64,000 nt of DNA, from positions 1 to 64,000 of the forward strand of contig JAUIJC010000018.1 of assembly GCA_030431525.1 (NCBI GenBank), written 5' to 3'. This DNA is from Bacteroidia bacterium (GTDB lineage: Bacteria > Bacteroidota > Bacteroidia > Cytophagales > JAAEPT01). Positions 1-8,351 of this stretch are shown here, piece by piece. A model generated the notes under the pieces. That model was given only the letters and a program-made list of their open reading frames with translations. It was not told the DNA's origin and ran no database searches. The position numbers and the translations under genes were made by a program. Within the stretch, counting starts at the first letter, position 1. Every line of letters begins with the position of its first letter.

Positions 1-124
1 TACGCAGGTACATGAACAGGCAATACGACACCATCAGGAACAAACCGCCCAGATAGCCCCCTTCTATCGTACCGTCCAAATAACCTCTCTCCGCCACCAT
101 TTGGCTTAAGATTTTGACAATCAT
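1..124 (-). CDS. N-terminal fragment of a membrane protein, cut by the window edge
   Basis: An open frame starts at ATG 124 and runs off the left edge of the window. The visible 41 codons begin MIVKILSQMV and end in a hydrophobic stretch (GGLFLMVSYCLFMYL) that looks like a membrane helix. The same frame stays open upstream to about position 172 before a stop, so an earlier non-ATG start cannot be excluded. The ERGYLDG-then-hydrophobic pattern resembles the tail of some GT2 glycosyltransferases, but too little is visible to name a family. It is divergent from the universal stress gene at 329. Confidence 0.4.
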   Translation of the reverse strand, partial: MIVKILSQMVAERGYLDGTIEGGYLGGLFLMVSYCLFMYLR

Positions 125-328
125 CCCATCACGAATTGAGATTCTTTTAAGAAAAAAACAGTTCCATAAGCTTTACCCCTAACATTCGCCCATCTGGAAA
201 CATCCTTTAAAAATATCTGACTCTCCCCAACGTTCCTAATTTACAAGGGGTTAAAGCCCCGCGAGAAACATAAAAAGCCACCGCGGAGGTTCCATCGGAG
301 AACAAAACTCCGCCAAAACCATAGGATC
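125..328. other. Divergent intergenic region, no gene
   Basis: About 200 bases between the left-edge gene and the universal stress gene. It is AT-rich in the left half and should hold both promoters. I could not assign a clear TAnnTTTG box. A purine-rich AGGA lies at about 323-326, just ahead of the downstream ATG. Confidence 0.4.
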
Positions 329-1198
329 ATGAGCACGAAACGAATTTTGGTGCCGACCGACTTCTCCATTGAGGCAGACAGCGCCCTGCAAACTGCCTGC
401 CTTATCGGCCGGACCATGAACCGGCCCGTCACCCTGCTCCACGTTATGGAGCCTGTAAAACGGGAAACCGCACATTACCGCATTAATTCCGAGGAAGGAC
501 TCCGCCATTATTCCGAGGTGCTGGAACAACATGTGCTCGACAGGATGCACAAGGTGGCCAACCACCCTAAGTTTGAAGACCTCTCCATGGAATGCTTGGT
601 GCTTCGTCGTCAAGACAGGCAGACCGTAGCACAGTGCATCAGCGACCACGCCAATGAACTGGATTACCACCTGATCGTAATGGGTACTACGGGCGCCGAG
701 GGATTGAAATCGCAACTGGAAGGAACCCGAACCACTCATGTGGCCCGACTGGCTGACTGCCCAGTGATTTCGGTAAGCAGTTATGACACTGAGGCCCAAA
801 TGAGCAATGTGGTCTACGCTTCAGACTTCCAACATCAGGACATCAACCACGAGGCCTTTGAGCAAGTGCTTGAACTTTCCAACGTCTTTGGAGCCACCGT
901 CCACCTCTTGCAGGTTGACACCCATGACTTCTCCGATTCAGAAATGGACTTTATCATCGAAAAGTCCATGAAGCACTTTGCGGATCAATGGAGCCTTGAT
1001 AATTACACCCTGAACATCGAGAATACCAACTCTGTGGAACAGGGCATCCTGCGATTTGCCACTGGCACTCACGCCGACCTCATTATTATGAATACCCGAC
1101 AACATAAGGGCATTCGTAAGCTCTTCGAGGGAAGCCTTGCCGAGAGCCTCATTCAACACAGCCCAATCCCAGTTTGTACCTTCCGAAAAGCGGGTTAA
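329..1198 (+). CDS. Universal stress protein, two tandem Usp domains
   Basis: A 289-residue cytoplasmic protein made of two UspA-like domains (about residues 3-150 and 155-287). The first domain begins KRILVPTDFS and keeps the nucleotide-binding pattern G-2x-G-9x-G-T in MGTTGAEG...LEGT near residues 119-133, so it probably binds ATP. The second has MNTRQHKG...FEGS at the equivalent place and has lost the first glycine, so binding there is doubtful. Family members support survival under starvation or stress; no specific partner can be read here. The start ATG at 329 has AGGA a few bases upstream. A strong terminator follows, so the gene is monocistronic. Confidence 0.9.
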   Translation: MSTKRILVPTDFSIEADSALQTACLIGRTMNRPVTLLHVMEPVKRETAHYRINSEEGLRHYSEVLEQHVLDRMHKVANHPKFEDLSMECLVLRRQDRQTVAQCISDHANELDYHLIVMGTTGAEGLKSQLEGTRTTHVARLADCPVISVSSYDTEAQMSNVVYASDFQHQDINHEAFEQVLELSNVFGATVHLLQVDTHDFSDSEMDFIIEKSMKHFADQWSLDNYTLNIENTNSVEQGILRFATGTHADLIIMNTRQHKGIRKLFEGSLAESLIQHSPIPVCTFRKAG

Positions 1199-1206
1199 CA
1201 TTAGAC

Positions 1207-1266
1207 AAGTAGCCAACAATTAGGTCATCACTTTGAAAGTTGTGCCCCTTTGTTGGCTACTTTTTT
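1207..1266 (+). terminator. Rho-independent terminator after the usp gene
   Basis: Arms 1207-1219 and 1250-1262 (AAGTAGCCAACAA and its complement) are a perfect 13-bp stem around a 30-base loop, followed by a run of T. Confidence 0.85.
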
Positions 1267-1341
1267 ATCCAAAAAAATATTTTCTACTTCCTAAAAGATG
1301 AAATATTAATCAAAATCCTTAGTGAGTAATTTCACTGGGGC

Positions 1342-1371
1342 TTTGTTTTTTCTGAAAAGTCCGTACTTTCG
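1342..1371 (+). promoter_or_regulatory. Bacteroidota-type promoter for the TraB/GumN gene
   Basis: TTTG at 1342-1345, an 18-base gap, then TACTTTCG at 1364-1371. This matches the phylum's -33 TTTG / -7 TAnnTTTG pattern with one mismatch. The ATG at 1423 would follow a leader of about 45 bases. Confidence 0.5.
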
Positions 1372-1422
1372 GGTCAGATTCTGGTCAAGACTGGCATGCA
1401 CCGGACACCATAGCCGACGCTG

Positions 1423-2310
1423 ATGACGATAAAAAAGCTGTTCGCACCGTTGTTTGCCCTACTTCTGGCAACCATTGCCCCGCTCAGGGCACAGTTGCTT
1501 TGGGAAATTTCTGGTGAAGGCTTGGAACAACCCTCCTACCTCTTCGGAACCATTCATATCCAAGACGGGCGGGTATTCCAGTTCAGCGATTCCGTCTTCA
1601 TCGCTATGAACTCCTGCGAGGTCTTCGCCTCAGAAATCGAACTGGGAAACAGCAATGCACTTGCCCTTTCCCAACACTTCCTCCTCCCTGCTGACAGCAC
1701 CCTACGGGACATTTACACCCCAGAGGAATACATGCAAATCAAGGAGGCCGTGGAGGAACACACGAACCAGAGTATGGCCATCGTGGACCACTTAAAACCA
1801 ATTGCGGTCATTGGTCTGCTCACCATTTCTGACTCCGTGGCGGGAAACGCCCCACCAGTGGCCATGGACATCTTCCTATTTCAGGAGGCATCCAAACGCG
1901 ATAAACTGACCGTGGGGATTGAAACTGTGGAAGAACAAATGGCCGTGTTGGACCTGATGCCTAAGGAGGCATTGCTCGACCACATTGACCAATTGGGAGA
2001 GGCCGACCCGCTGTATGACCGTCTGATAAACGCCTATCGGCATGAGGAGCTGGACACGCTCCATCAACTCATCGCCTCGGAAATGGATAGTGCCCCAGAC
2101 TCCACTGCTAATGCATTCTACGACGCGCTCATGCCGTTGAGGAACCATAAAATGGCAACACGCATTGCCAAACTGATTGAACAGCGAAGTGCCTTTGTGG
2201 CCATTGGAGCTGGACATTTGGCAGGAAATGACGGTGTAGTGAACCTTCTTCGTGAAAATGGGTTTACTGTTAAGCCGATTATGGGAATGAAACATCCGAA
2301 GAACGATTGA
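1423..2310 (+). CDS. TraB/GumN family protein, exported
   Basis: A 295-residue protein with a short basic N-terminus and hydrophobic signal (about residues 5-23, ending near LRAQ), so it is probably exported to the periplasm or anchored in the envelope. The mature part has the TraB/PrgY/GumN signatures: LFGTIHIQD near residue 40 (GxxH), IETVEEQM near residue 166 (ExxxEQ) and AIGAGHLAG near residue 262 (second GxxH). In related families these conserved Glu and His residues are thought to form a metal-dependent peptidase-like site; substrates are unknown. It has its own promoter-like element and no obvious operon partner. Confidence 0.85.
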   Translation: MTIKKLFAPLFALLLATIAPLRAQLLWEISGEGLEQPSYLFGTIHIQDGRVFQFSDSVFIAMNSCEVFASEIELGNSNALALSQHFLLPADSTLRDIYTPEEYMQIKEAVEEHTNQSMAIVDHLKPIAVIGLLTISDSVAGNAPPVAMDIFLFQEASKRDKLTVGIETVEEQMAVLDLMPKEALLDHIDQLGEADPLYDRLINAYRHEELDTLHQLIASEMDSAPDSTANAFYDALMPLRNHKMATRIAKLIEQRSAFVAIGAGHLAGNDGVVNLLRENGFTVKPIMGMKHPKND

Positions 2311-2332
2311 ACAGCTTCATCCGCAGTTTACA

Positions 2333-2361
2333 CTAAAGCTCGCCCTCAGGGCGTTCTTTAG
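2333..2361. repeat. Short palindrome, REP-like
   Basis: CTAAAG..CGCCCT/CAGGGCG..CTTTAG forms an imperfect hairpin without a T-run. The CGCCCT...AGGGC core resembles part of the repeats at 38757 and 46016. Confidence 0.4.
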
Positions 2362-2444
2362 AAAACAGAAACTGCTTGACGGTGGCCTTCAATGGTTCAT
2401 GATCCAATTGAAATTGACATTTTCACCAAAAGCACACTTTGGGA

Positions 2445-2960
2445 ATGACCAAACAAGAAGCATTACAACTCATTGAAGAAGGTTCCTACCTTGATGGAGG
2501 CATGATTTACATGTGGACCAAAGCCAAAGGCAAAGGTAAACCGCGCCTTTCTAAGGTCATGGCCCTCATGCCGTTCTCCGAGAACGACGCTGACCCTACC
2601 TCCGAGTTTTTCGCCAAAGCCAAAATTCAGGATATCCAGAACCGTAAGGTGTACACGGAATTCCTCGAAAAGGTGATGGACTACAATCCAAAAAAGGACT
2701 ACTTCGCGAAACAGGAGTTGAAACAAAAAATTGTCGACTTCTTGAAGGAATGTGCTGATCAAGGTGAGCCTAAGCAATCCAGCGAGCGTATTGCTGAACT
2801 CATCAAGGATGATGTGGATGAGGAATTCAAGAACGAAAAAGAGTTGATGAAATATACTGACCAAACCTTGTTGGAGCTTTTCTACCAAGCTAAGGTCATT
2901 AAAACAACAATCAGCGACGGCGAGCCTCGCTACCACGCTCGTGTAGTGGCTCAACAATAA
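2445..2960 (+). CDS. Hypothetical protein, cytoplasmic, charged
   Basis: A 171-residue soluble protein I do not recognise. ATG 2445 was chosen over an in-frame TTG six bases upstream. It has no signal peptide or membrane helix. Residues 1-60 are mixed alpha/beta in character; the middle and C-terminal parts are rich in Lys, Glu and Asp (KNEKELMKYTDQ) and probably helical. A strong terminator sits 24 bases after the stop, and the upstream gap holds a small palindrome, so it looks like a single-gene unit. Codon use resembles its neighbours, which supports a real gene. Confidence 0.75.
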   Translation: MTKQEALQLIEEGSYLDGGMIYMWTKAKGKGKPRLSKVMALMPFSENDADPTSEFFAKAKIQDIQNRKVYTEFLEKVMDYNPKKDYFAKQELKQKIVDFLKECADQGEPKQSSERIAELIKDDVDEEFKNEKELMKYTDQTLLELFYQAKVIKTTISDGEPRYHARVVAQQ

Positions 2961-2984
2961 AAGCCTAACCAAGCTGATATTTGA

Positions 2985-3025
2985 TAGGTTGATATGTTCA
3001 GAGGAACACATCAACCTATTTTTTT
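2985..3025 (+). terminator. Rho-independent terminator
   Basis: Arms 2985-2999 and 3004-3018 (TAGGTTGATATGTTC against GAACACATCAACCTA) pair over 15 bp with a 4-base loop, followed by about seven T. Confidence 0.9.
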
Positions 3026-3066
3026 GTTAATTTAACTCATCGCAAAGACCTATTAACGAAACCATC

Positions 3067-3456
3067 GTGTTGAAAGCCCTCAGAAATAGCGCCCTACTGA
3101 ACACCCTTTGGGGCTTGCTCATTCTGCACCTTATCAACATCAGCGTCGATAGCCCCGACCGCCTTCCAAAGCACATCGCTGAAGACCTCAGTTTCAACGA
3201 CCAAGAATCCATCATTGAGATGGTATTGGAGCAAGTGATTGGCATTGAGGATGCCATTCCTGAGCATGATGAAGCGGACGATGAAACTCAGAACAAAAGA
3301 GCCGGAGGACAACTTACTTTCGTAAATCCCACTGCCTTTTATCTGACACCTAATCAAGTGCCATTTTTCCCAACCTCCGAAAAGAGGTTGCTATTGGATG
3401 CCAATCTTTTCAATCAAACCTTCCTAAGCATCCCTTCTCCTCCACCCAAAGCCTGA
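3067..3456 (+). CDS. Small hypothetical protein paired with the HAEPLYID gene
   Basis: A 129-residue protein beginning at GTG 3067 (TTG 3070 is the alternative). One hydrophobic helix lies near residues 9-27 (LLNTLWGLLILHLINISV), followed by an acidic segment (FNDQESIIEMVLEQVIGIEDAIPEHDE) and a proline-rich tail. It is probably anchored in or exported across the inner membrane. From memory, small proteins of this kind precede HAEPLYID-family genes in other Bacteroidota, which fits the order here (stop 3456, next start 3530). Function unknown. Moderately sure it is real; the start is uncertain. Confidence 0.7.
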   Translation: MLKALRNSALLNTLWGLLILHLINISVDSPDRLPKHIAEDLSFNDQESIIEMVLEQVIGIEDAIPEHDEADDETQNKRAGGQLTFVNPTAFYLTPNQVPFFPTSEKRLLLDANLFNQTFLSIPSPPPKA

Positions 3457-3529
3457 TTTGCTCCTGAATTTTCGTGAGCCAACGAAACAATAAGCTGGCT
3501 CCCATCATTTATTCACAAAGCAAATCAAG

Positions 3530-4408
3530 ATGAAAACATCATTGAAATGGGTGCTAATACTCCAATTAGCACTTGCGGTTTCCTATGCCCAAGCACAAGA
3601 GGCAGAAGCCCAAAAAGACAGCCTATTTATCAGCGAAGTGGAAGATGTGCATCTCCCCGAAAAAGTCCTGCACGCCGAACCGCTCTACATTGACCTTATC
3701 CGTGACCTCGGTGCCCGCAAAGGCGAAAAGGAATGGAACGTCGGCTTTGGATTGACTGATCACCTCAAACACGACGCCTACGAGGCCTTAATTGAATATG
3801 AATGGGCGCCTATCGACCGACTGGGCTTGGAGGTGGAATTGCCCTTCACCTTCTATTCAAGACCTTCTGGAGTTGATCGGGATTCCGTACCTGCCAACAG
3901 CCTTGAAAGCATTAAGGTGGCCGGCCAATATTCATTCTTCGTCAACCAACGCATTGCCACTTCCATGGCGATAGGTTACATCAATGAATTCCTGCTCCCT
4001 GACTTCCGCAACTTTAATGCACCAATGATACGAGGGAATGTGTACAATCCCTTCTTGGTGGTAGCAAAGCGTTGGGGAAATAACTTCCATTCGTTGGTCT
4101 ATACCGGTCCCATGATTGAGCAGGACTTTCAAACCAACCATTTCCACACCACCTTCGACATCAATACCAGCTTTCATTACATGATTCCGGGTACCCGCAA
4201 CTTTGTCGGAACAGAGTTCAATAAAACCATGGATCAAGGTGAAATGAAGATGACCATCAGGCCTCAAATGCGACTCGCCATTTCAGACCACCTTATGCTC
4301 GGTATTGTAACGGGAATTCCTATCGGAAAGGAAGATGAACGATTCAGCTACTTCACCCGACTAATATGGGAACCGCCTCATCGGAAAAAAACGAAGCATC
4401 TATTTTAA
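3530..4408 (+). CDS. HAEPLYID family protein, probably outer membrane
   Basis: A 292-residue protein with a clear signal peptide (residues 1-22, cleavage near SYAQAQ). The motif HAEPLYIDLIRDLGARKGEKEW at about residues 48-69 is the hallmark from which the family is named. The rest consists of alternating hydrophobic/polar segments typical of an outer-membrane beta-barrel (for example GLEVELPFTFY, KVAGQYSFFV, LMLGIVTGIPIG), with an aromatic-rich C-terminal strand ahead of a basic tail. The biochemical role is unknown. It follows the small membrane protein at 3067 by 73 bases and is probably co-transcribed with it. Confidence 0.85.
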   Translation: MKTSLKWVLILQLALAVSYAQAQEAEAQKDSLFISEVEDVHLPEKVLHAEPLYIDLIRDLGARKGEKEWNVGFGLTDHLKHDAYEALIEYEWAPIDRLGLEVELPFTFYSRPSGVDRDSVPANSLESIKVAGQYSFFVNQRIATSMAIGYINEFLLPDFRNFNAPMIRGNVYNPFLVVAKRWGNNFHSLVYTGPMIEQDFQTNHFHTTFDINTSFHYMIPGTRNFVGTEFNKTMDQGEMKMTIRPQMRLAISDHLMLGIVTGIPIGKEDERFSYFTRLIWEPPHRKKTKHLF

Positions 4409-4415
4409 AACGAAG

Positions 4416-4457
4416 AAAAATGAGGCTGTCTCAATAATAGAAACAGCCTCATTTTTT
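4416..4457. terminator. Bidirectional terminator between convergent genes
   Basis: AAAAATGAGGCTGT at 4416-4429 pairs with ACAGCCTCATTTTTT at 4443-4457. The flanking A and T runs make it usable by both the HAEPLYID gene and the membrane-protein gene on the other strand. Confidence 0.85.
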
Positions 4458-4476
4458 CACACTTCGCAAAACTCTT

Positions 4477-5064
4477 TTAATCTCCCGAATTATCATTTAG
4501 AGAAGCATCCAATACATTCTCTTCGGATGGCACTACTTGAATCTCTTCTCCAAGAAAAAAGCTCTTCATAAAGATTGAACGATAACAAAAATAAATGGCT
4601 CCGAGAGGAATGCCCCAAATAACTGCTCCAACACCAAGCGGCAATAAAGATTCATCAGGTAGTGATACCCCTTTCATCCATGATCGGTAAAAATTAGCCA
4701 ATTCAGTGACCCACAACCAAGGTAATAACTTCAGTAAACGTAGCCTTCCTTGATCAATTCTTTTCACCATTTGGTACAAAGAATACAAGATGCCTATCAC
4801 AACAATAACATAACCGAGATAAAGGAAAAAGCTGAACTGACTTTCAAGATAACCCACCGTCACATTATACTTATCTATTACTTCTTGGAAGTTGAGAAGC
4901 ATCCAAGGAGTTGCTCGAATAAAGTCAGCATACAAAACAAGGAAACCAATGGCGGTTAGAAAATGAATAACCTTTTGTTTCTTGAATTGACCAGTATCTT
5001 TCTTGAAATCATGAAGCATTAGCATCACCGCTAATCCACAGATAAATAATGTAAACAATGTCAT
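4477..5064 (-). CDS. Hypothetical four-helix membrane protein
   Basis: A 195-residue protein with about four transmembrane segments (near residues 1-16, 32-50, 78-98 and 143-163) and a polar, acidic C-terminal tail of about 30 residues. I do not recognise the family. The sequence is AT-richer than the feoB gene 26 bases downstream in the same direction. No terminator was seen between the two, but the feo operon begins elsewhere (feoA), so the two are not an obvious functional unit. Confidence 0.7.
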   Translation of the reverse strand: MTLFTLFICGLAVMLMLHDFKKDTGQFKKQKVIHFLTAIGFLVLYADFIRATPWMLLNFQEVIDKYNVTVGYLESQFSFFLYLGYVIVVIGILYSLYQMVKRIDQGRLRLLKLLPWLWVTELANFYRSWMKGVSLPDESLLPLGVGAVIWGIPLGAIYFCYRSIFMKSFFLGEEIQVVPSEENVLDASLNDNSGD

Positions 5065-5090
5065 CTCTCAAACAACTACTTGATAGTACC

Positions 5091-7109
5091 TTAACTTAAT
5101 AGCTGATAAGAAACCAAAGCCAACACATATGCAATAATAGTCATCCCGACAAAGGAATACGCCGGCCATGTCCAGCTTCCTGTCTCCTTTTTGATGATCG
5201 CCAAGGTGCTCACGCACTGCATCGCAAACATGTAGAAAACAAGCAGTGACACCGAGGTGGCCAATGTGAAGACGGGATTGCCCGCCATATCCACTTGAGT
5301 AGCCAAATATTCGGAAAAGCTCAGCGTCGTTTCATTCGGATAAAGAATGGAAACCGTACTGACAAAAGCCTCACGAGCGGAGAATGACGTCAAAATGGCG
5401 ATGCTCATTTTCCAGTCATAGCCCAACGGACTCATCACCGGCTCGATCGCCTTACCGATAATTCCCACAAAGGATTCCTCAATGGCAGGCGCATTGGTCG
5501 CCACCTCAAGCTCAGCAGGGTCAGCGATAAAGCCCGATGGACCGAGATGCGCCATCAGCCAAATCACCAAGCTGGAAATGAAAATCACTCTACCAGCATC
5601 CACCAAAAAGGCTTTGGCCTTGTTGTAGGCATTGACACCTGCATCTTTCAAACTCGGCAGAGAATACCTCGGCAATTCCAACACCAAGGACTGACCCTCT
5701 TTTTTGGAAAAGGCGAATTTCAAAATAAATCCTACCAGCAAGGCCATCAGCGTTCCGCCAAGGTACAAGCCCATCATCACAAGAGCCCGCATGTCAATGA
5801 CATTCCAAAGCTTTTCAGCGGGAACCACCAAAGTAACCAACAAGGTGTAAATCGGCAGACGCGCCGAGCAAGTAATAAATGGCGTGGTAAGAATAGTAAT
5901 TAAGCGCTCCTTCTCGTTCGGAATGGTCCGCGCTGACATGATGCCTGGAATAGCGCAGGCCGTACCAGAAATCAAGCTCAGTAAGCTCCGGCCATTCATC
6001 CCGAACTTCCGCATTAACGAATCCGAGAGGTACACGGCACGAGCCATATAACCGCTTGTTTCCAACAAGGAAATCACCAAAAACAAGAGGAAAATCTGTG
6101 GGATAAAAACCAAAATACCAGCCAAGCCACCAATCAATCCTTCGGTGACCAAATTCTTGAACCAGCCGTCGGCCATCATCGCTCCGACCTCATCAGAAAC
6201 AAAACCGATACCCCCATCAATCCAATCCGAAGGATAAGATGCAATGGTGAATACAAGCTGGAAAATCAGAAATAACAACGCCAAAAACACCGTGGAGCCA
6301 ACCACGGGATGCATCAGCCAGCGGTCAAGTTTGGCTGTAAATCCACCTTCCTCCTCCTTGGGTTTGATGGCTTTGGCACAAAGGCCGTCAATTTGTTGAT
6401 AGCGCTCCATGATTTCCTCATGCTGGAGCACGTAGGTATCAAATGATGCGTTTTTTAAATCCTCGCCCAACTTCTGGGTAAGGCCCTCATCCAATGCCAA
6501 ATGCTCTCGGTGGTGAGCCACCAAAATTGCTTCGTACGGCGTGCATTCAGGCATTTTTCGTTGCACAATCTCCGTTACCAGAGCTGGTGGAATGTAGGGT
6601 GATTTCTCTGAAGCCTTTGTTTCAACGCTTCGTTTTCCCAAGTCCTCAATGGCTTTGGCAAAGGCCGAATCATCACCTTTTTCCACAACGGTAACGCCAT
6701 ATTCCTTGGCAATTACCTGGGCATCCCACAAAATGTCACGTCGGGCAACATCCGTTTTGGAGAGCACAAGAATAGTGGGAAAACCAAGGTCGATTATCTG
6801 CGAAAACAGCAGAAGGTTTTGGGCCAGATTAGTAAGGTCTGCCACATAAACCACGGCCTCTGGGTGGTATTTTGAGTCCTTGTCCAACAAGGTCCGCACG
6901 GTAACTTTCTCCTCTGCGGAATTTGGGTAAAGGCTATAAATGCCTGGCAAATCCATCAGTTGATGCTCCTCGGAGAAGATGTCCAGCACACCGCTTTTCA
7001 CTTCCACCGTTACGCCAGGATAGTTTCCCACCGTTTGGCGAAGGCCCGTCAACTCATTAAACAAGGTCGTCTTTCCCGCATTCGGGTTCCCCACTAAGGC
7101 TAACTTCAT
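5091..7109 (-). CDS. feoB: Ferrous iron transporter B
   Basis: A 672-residue FeoB that imports Fe2+ across the inner membrane. The N-terminal G domain (about residues 1-160) has GNPNAGKTT (G1), DLPG (G3, near 53) and LSKTD (G4, near 118). A helical spacer follows, then a membrane domain with about eight or nine helices from near residue 270. The first gate motif is GTACAIPGIMSARTI with the conserved Cys and Pro; the second is FSAREAFVSTVSILYP. A C-terminal pair of helices ends the protein. The length is at the short end for the family, and no FeoC-like tail is seen. Its ATG overlaps the feoA stop in ATGA, so translation is coupled. Confidence 0.97.
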   Translation of the reverse strand: MKLALVGNPNAGKTTLFNELTGLRQTVGNYPGVTVEVKSGVLDIFSEEHQLMDLPGIYSLYPNSAEEKVTVRTLLDKDSKYHPEAVVYVADLTNLAQNLLLFSQIIDLGFPTILVLSKTDVARRDILWDAQVIAKEYGVTVVEKGDDSAFAKAIEDLGKRSVETKASEKSPYIPPALVTEIVQRKMPECTPYEAILVAHHREHLALDEGLTQKLGEDLKNASFDTYVLQHEEIMERYQQIDGLCAKAIKPKEEEGGFTAKLDRWLMHPVVGSTVFLALLFLIFQLVFTIASYPSDWIDGGIGFVSDEVGAMMADGWFKNLVTEGLIGGLAGILVFIPQIFLLFLVISLLETSGYMARAVYLSDSLMRKFGMNGRSLLSLISGTACAIPGIMSARTIPNEKERLITILTTPFITCSARLPIYTLLVTLVVPAEKLWNVIDMRALVMMGLYLGGTLMALLVGFILKFAFSKKEGQSLVLELPRYSLPSLKDAGVNAYNKAKAFLVDAGRVIFISSLVIWLMAHLGPSGFIADPAELEVATNAPAIEESFVGIIGKAIEPVMSPLGYDWKMSIAILTSFSAREAFVSTVSILYPNETTLSFSEYLATQVDMAGNPVFTLATSVSLLVFYMFAMQCVSTLAIIKKETGSWTWPAYSFVGMTIIAYVLALVSYQLLS

Positions 7110-7327
7110 AGTGCTTTCACTGAAACGAACTCCGCCGTTTGTTTATCAAGGATGATTCCCTTGGTCCCAACTTCTACATGCAAAGGCGACCCGAATGGGC
7201 CAACGCGCTTTACGGTCACCGTTTTGCCAGGCAAAACCCCAAGCTCCAGTAGTCGTGCCCCAAACTGGGAAACATCTACCGCCTCAATCACTCCGGTGCG
7301 CCCTTTGGGCAATTTTGATAGTTGCAT
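7106..7327 (-). CDS. feoA: FeoA, SH3-like partner of FeoB
   Basis: A 73-residue single-domain FeoA: basic start (MQLSKLPKGRTGVI), then the small beta-barrel pattern RLLELGVLPGKTVTV...GPLHVEVGTKGIILDKQTAEFVSV. FeoA proteins bind the cytosolic side of FeoB and modulate transport. It is the first gene of a two-gene operon, with its stop codon overlapping the feoB start by four bases. A CTGCAA-N8-TTGCAG inverted repeat lies 24-43 bases ahead of the start. Confidence 0.95.
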   Translation of the reverse strand: MQLSKLPKGRTGVIEAVDVSQFGARLLELGVLPGKTVTVKRVGPFGSPLHVEVGTKGIILDKQTAEFVSVKAL

Positions 7328-7350
7328 TTATTTAGAACTCTTTCAAATAA

Positions 7351-7370
7351 CTGCAAGTTAACATTTGCAG
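7351..7370. promoter_or_regulatory. Inverted repeat ahead of feoAB
   Basis: CTGCAA at 7351-7356 and TTGCAG at 7365-7370 form a perfect 6-8-6 inverted repeat between the ZIP terminator and the feoA start. It could be an operator. It matches neither the Fur nor the DtxR consensus as I know them, so its use is conjecture. Confidence 0.35.
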
Positions 7371-7373
7371 TGG

Positions 7374-7432
7374 TCGAAAAAAACCTGCCCAACAAGGTGC
7401 TGGACATTGTAGCAACATTGTTTGGCAGGTTT
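7374..7432 (-). terminator. Terminator of the ZIP transporter gene
   Basis: AAACCTGCC at 7381-7389 pairs with GGCAGGTTT at 7424-7432. On the minus strand the stem is followed by a T-run (the A-run at 7380-7374 on the plus strand). It separates the ZIP gene from feoAB. Confidence 0.7.
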
Positions 7433-7482
7433 CAATTCTCTGAGAGCCACATTTGTTTTCTGAGGTTTGGGGAAACCTAGCG

Positions 7483-7512
7483 GTCGAGACAAGGCGGTGC
7501 CTTTGTCTCTAC
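7483..7512. repeat. GTAGAGACAAGG palindrome, copy 1
   Basis: An imperfect palindrome of GTAGAGACAAGGC-type arms. On the minus strand it runs directly out of the ZIP gene, whose TAG stop (7511-7509) lies inside the repeat. Copy 2 is at 61432-61460. Confidence 0.7.
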
Positions 7513-8261
7513 AGCCAAAACTGGGTGGCCAAGGCCAGCATTACCCCCAACAGGGTAACCGTGAGTTTACCGCCATCAAAACGATGCTCAGGATTTGATT
7601 CGAAGAAAATCGTCGTGGCAATGTGCAGGAGGTTCCCCGCCACCACTGCGTAAAGAAGGGTGAAGAACTTTTGGGAGAAGAACTGTTCGAGGTAGAAATA
7701 TTCGCACAACATCAAGCCAGCAGGCGATGCCAAGGCGAATAATATCAATAACAAAAAGGCTTTGCGCTTCTTCCCCGTCTCAGCAAGCAGAATACTGGTC
7801 AACACAAAGGAAGCGGGCATCTTGTGGAGAATGATACCTATCAACATGGTGAAGTGGTTGTCGCCATGGTCATGTCCTGTATGGTCGTGGGTGAGCACCG
7901 TGCCCTCCAAAAAGGCATGCAGGCTCAAGGAAAGGACGATTATCCAAGGCACAAACGAATGTCCCTCGTGGCGGTGCCAATGACCGTGCTCCACCCCAGC
8001 CGAGAAATATTCCAGCACCTTTTGGATGAAGAACCCCACCAACATAAAGGCCCCAACTTCCACGGCGCTCACCTCACCATGGCCGTGCTCAATCATCTCA
8101 AACAACTCTGGTAAGAGGTGAACGATGGTGATACTCAGCAAATAGGCTCCGCTGAAAGTAAGCACCAAGCGAAACTTCAATGGCTCAATGTTTTTGAACC
8201 GAAAGGCCACCAAACCACCCAAAAGGGCAAATACAAACAGGGAAAGGGCTTCCAAGGGCAT
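7509..8261 (-). CDS. ZIP family divalent metal transporter
   Basis: A 250-residue inner-membrane protein of the ZIP (Zrt/Irt-like) family, which moves zinc, iron or related ions into the cytoplasm. About eight hydrophobic helices are visible. A histidine-rich loop (GVEHGHWHRHEGH) lies between helices 3 and 4, a second His/Asp cluster (HDHTGHDHGDNH) follows helix 4, and the family's metal-site motifs appear as SLHAFLEG (helix 4) and LHKMPASF (helix 5). ATG 8261 was chosen because the 17 codons upstream in frame are a translated intergenic repeat. The stop codon is supplied by a dispersed palindrome. It lies upstream of feoAB but is separated from it by a terminator. Confidence 0.9.
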   Translation of the reverse strand: MPLEALSLFVFALLGGLVAFRFKNIEPLKFRLVLTFSGAYLLSITIVHLLPELFEMIEHGHGEVSAVEVGAFMLVGFFIQKVLEYFSAGVEHGHWHRHEGHSFVPWIIVLSLSLHAFLEGTVLTHDHTGHDHGDNHFTMLIGIILHKMPASFVLTSILLAETGKKRKAFLLLILFALASPAGLMLCEYFYLEQFFSQKFFTLLYAVVAGNLLHIATTIFFESNPEHRFDGGKLTVTLLGVMLALATQFWL

Positions 8262-8270
8262 TCTATTTTT

Positions 8271-8347
8271 GAGTACGGAGTACTGAGTACAGAGTACCAA
8301 GCTTTCAGCCATTACGGGAAAGCTCCGTACTCAGTACTCAATACTCC
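8271..8347. repeat. Heptamer inverted array, GAGTACN class, copy 1
   Basis: Four 7-bp units GAGTACG GAGTACT GAGTACA GAGTACC (8271-8298), a central hairpin AGCTTTC...GAAAGCT, then the complementary units CCGTACT CAGTACT CAATACT. The whole is an inverted array of about 77 bases, immediately upstream of the ZIP start and downstream of the methyltransferase stop. The core is nearly identical to the copy at 12116. Confidence 0.8.
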
Positions 8348-8351
8348 CTCC

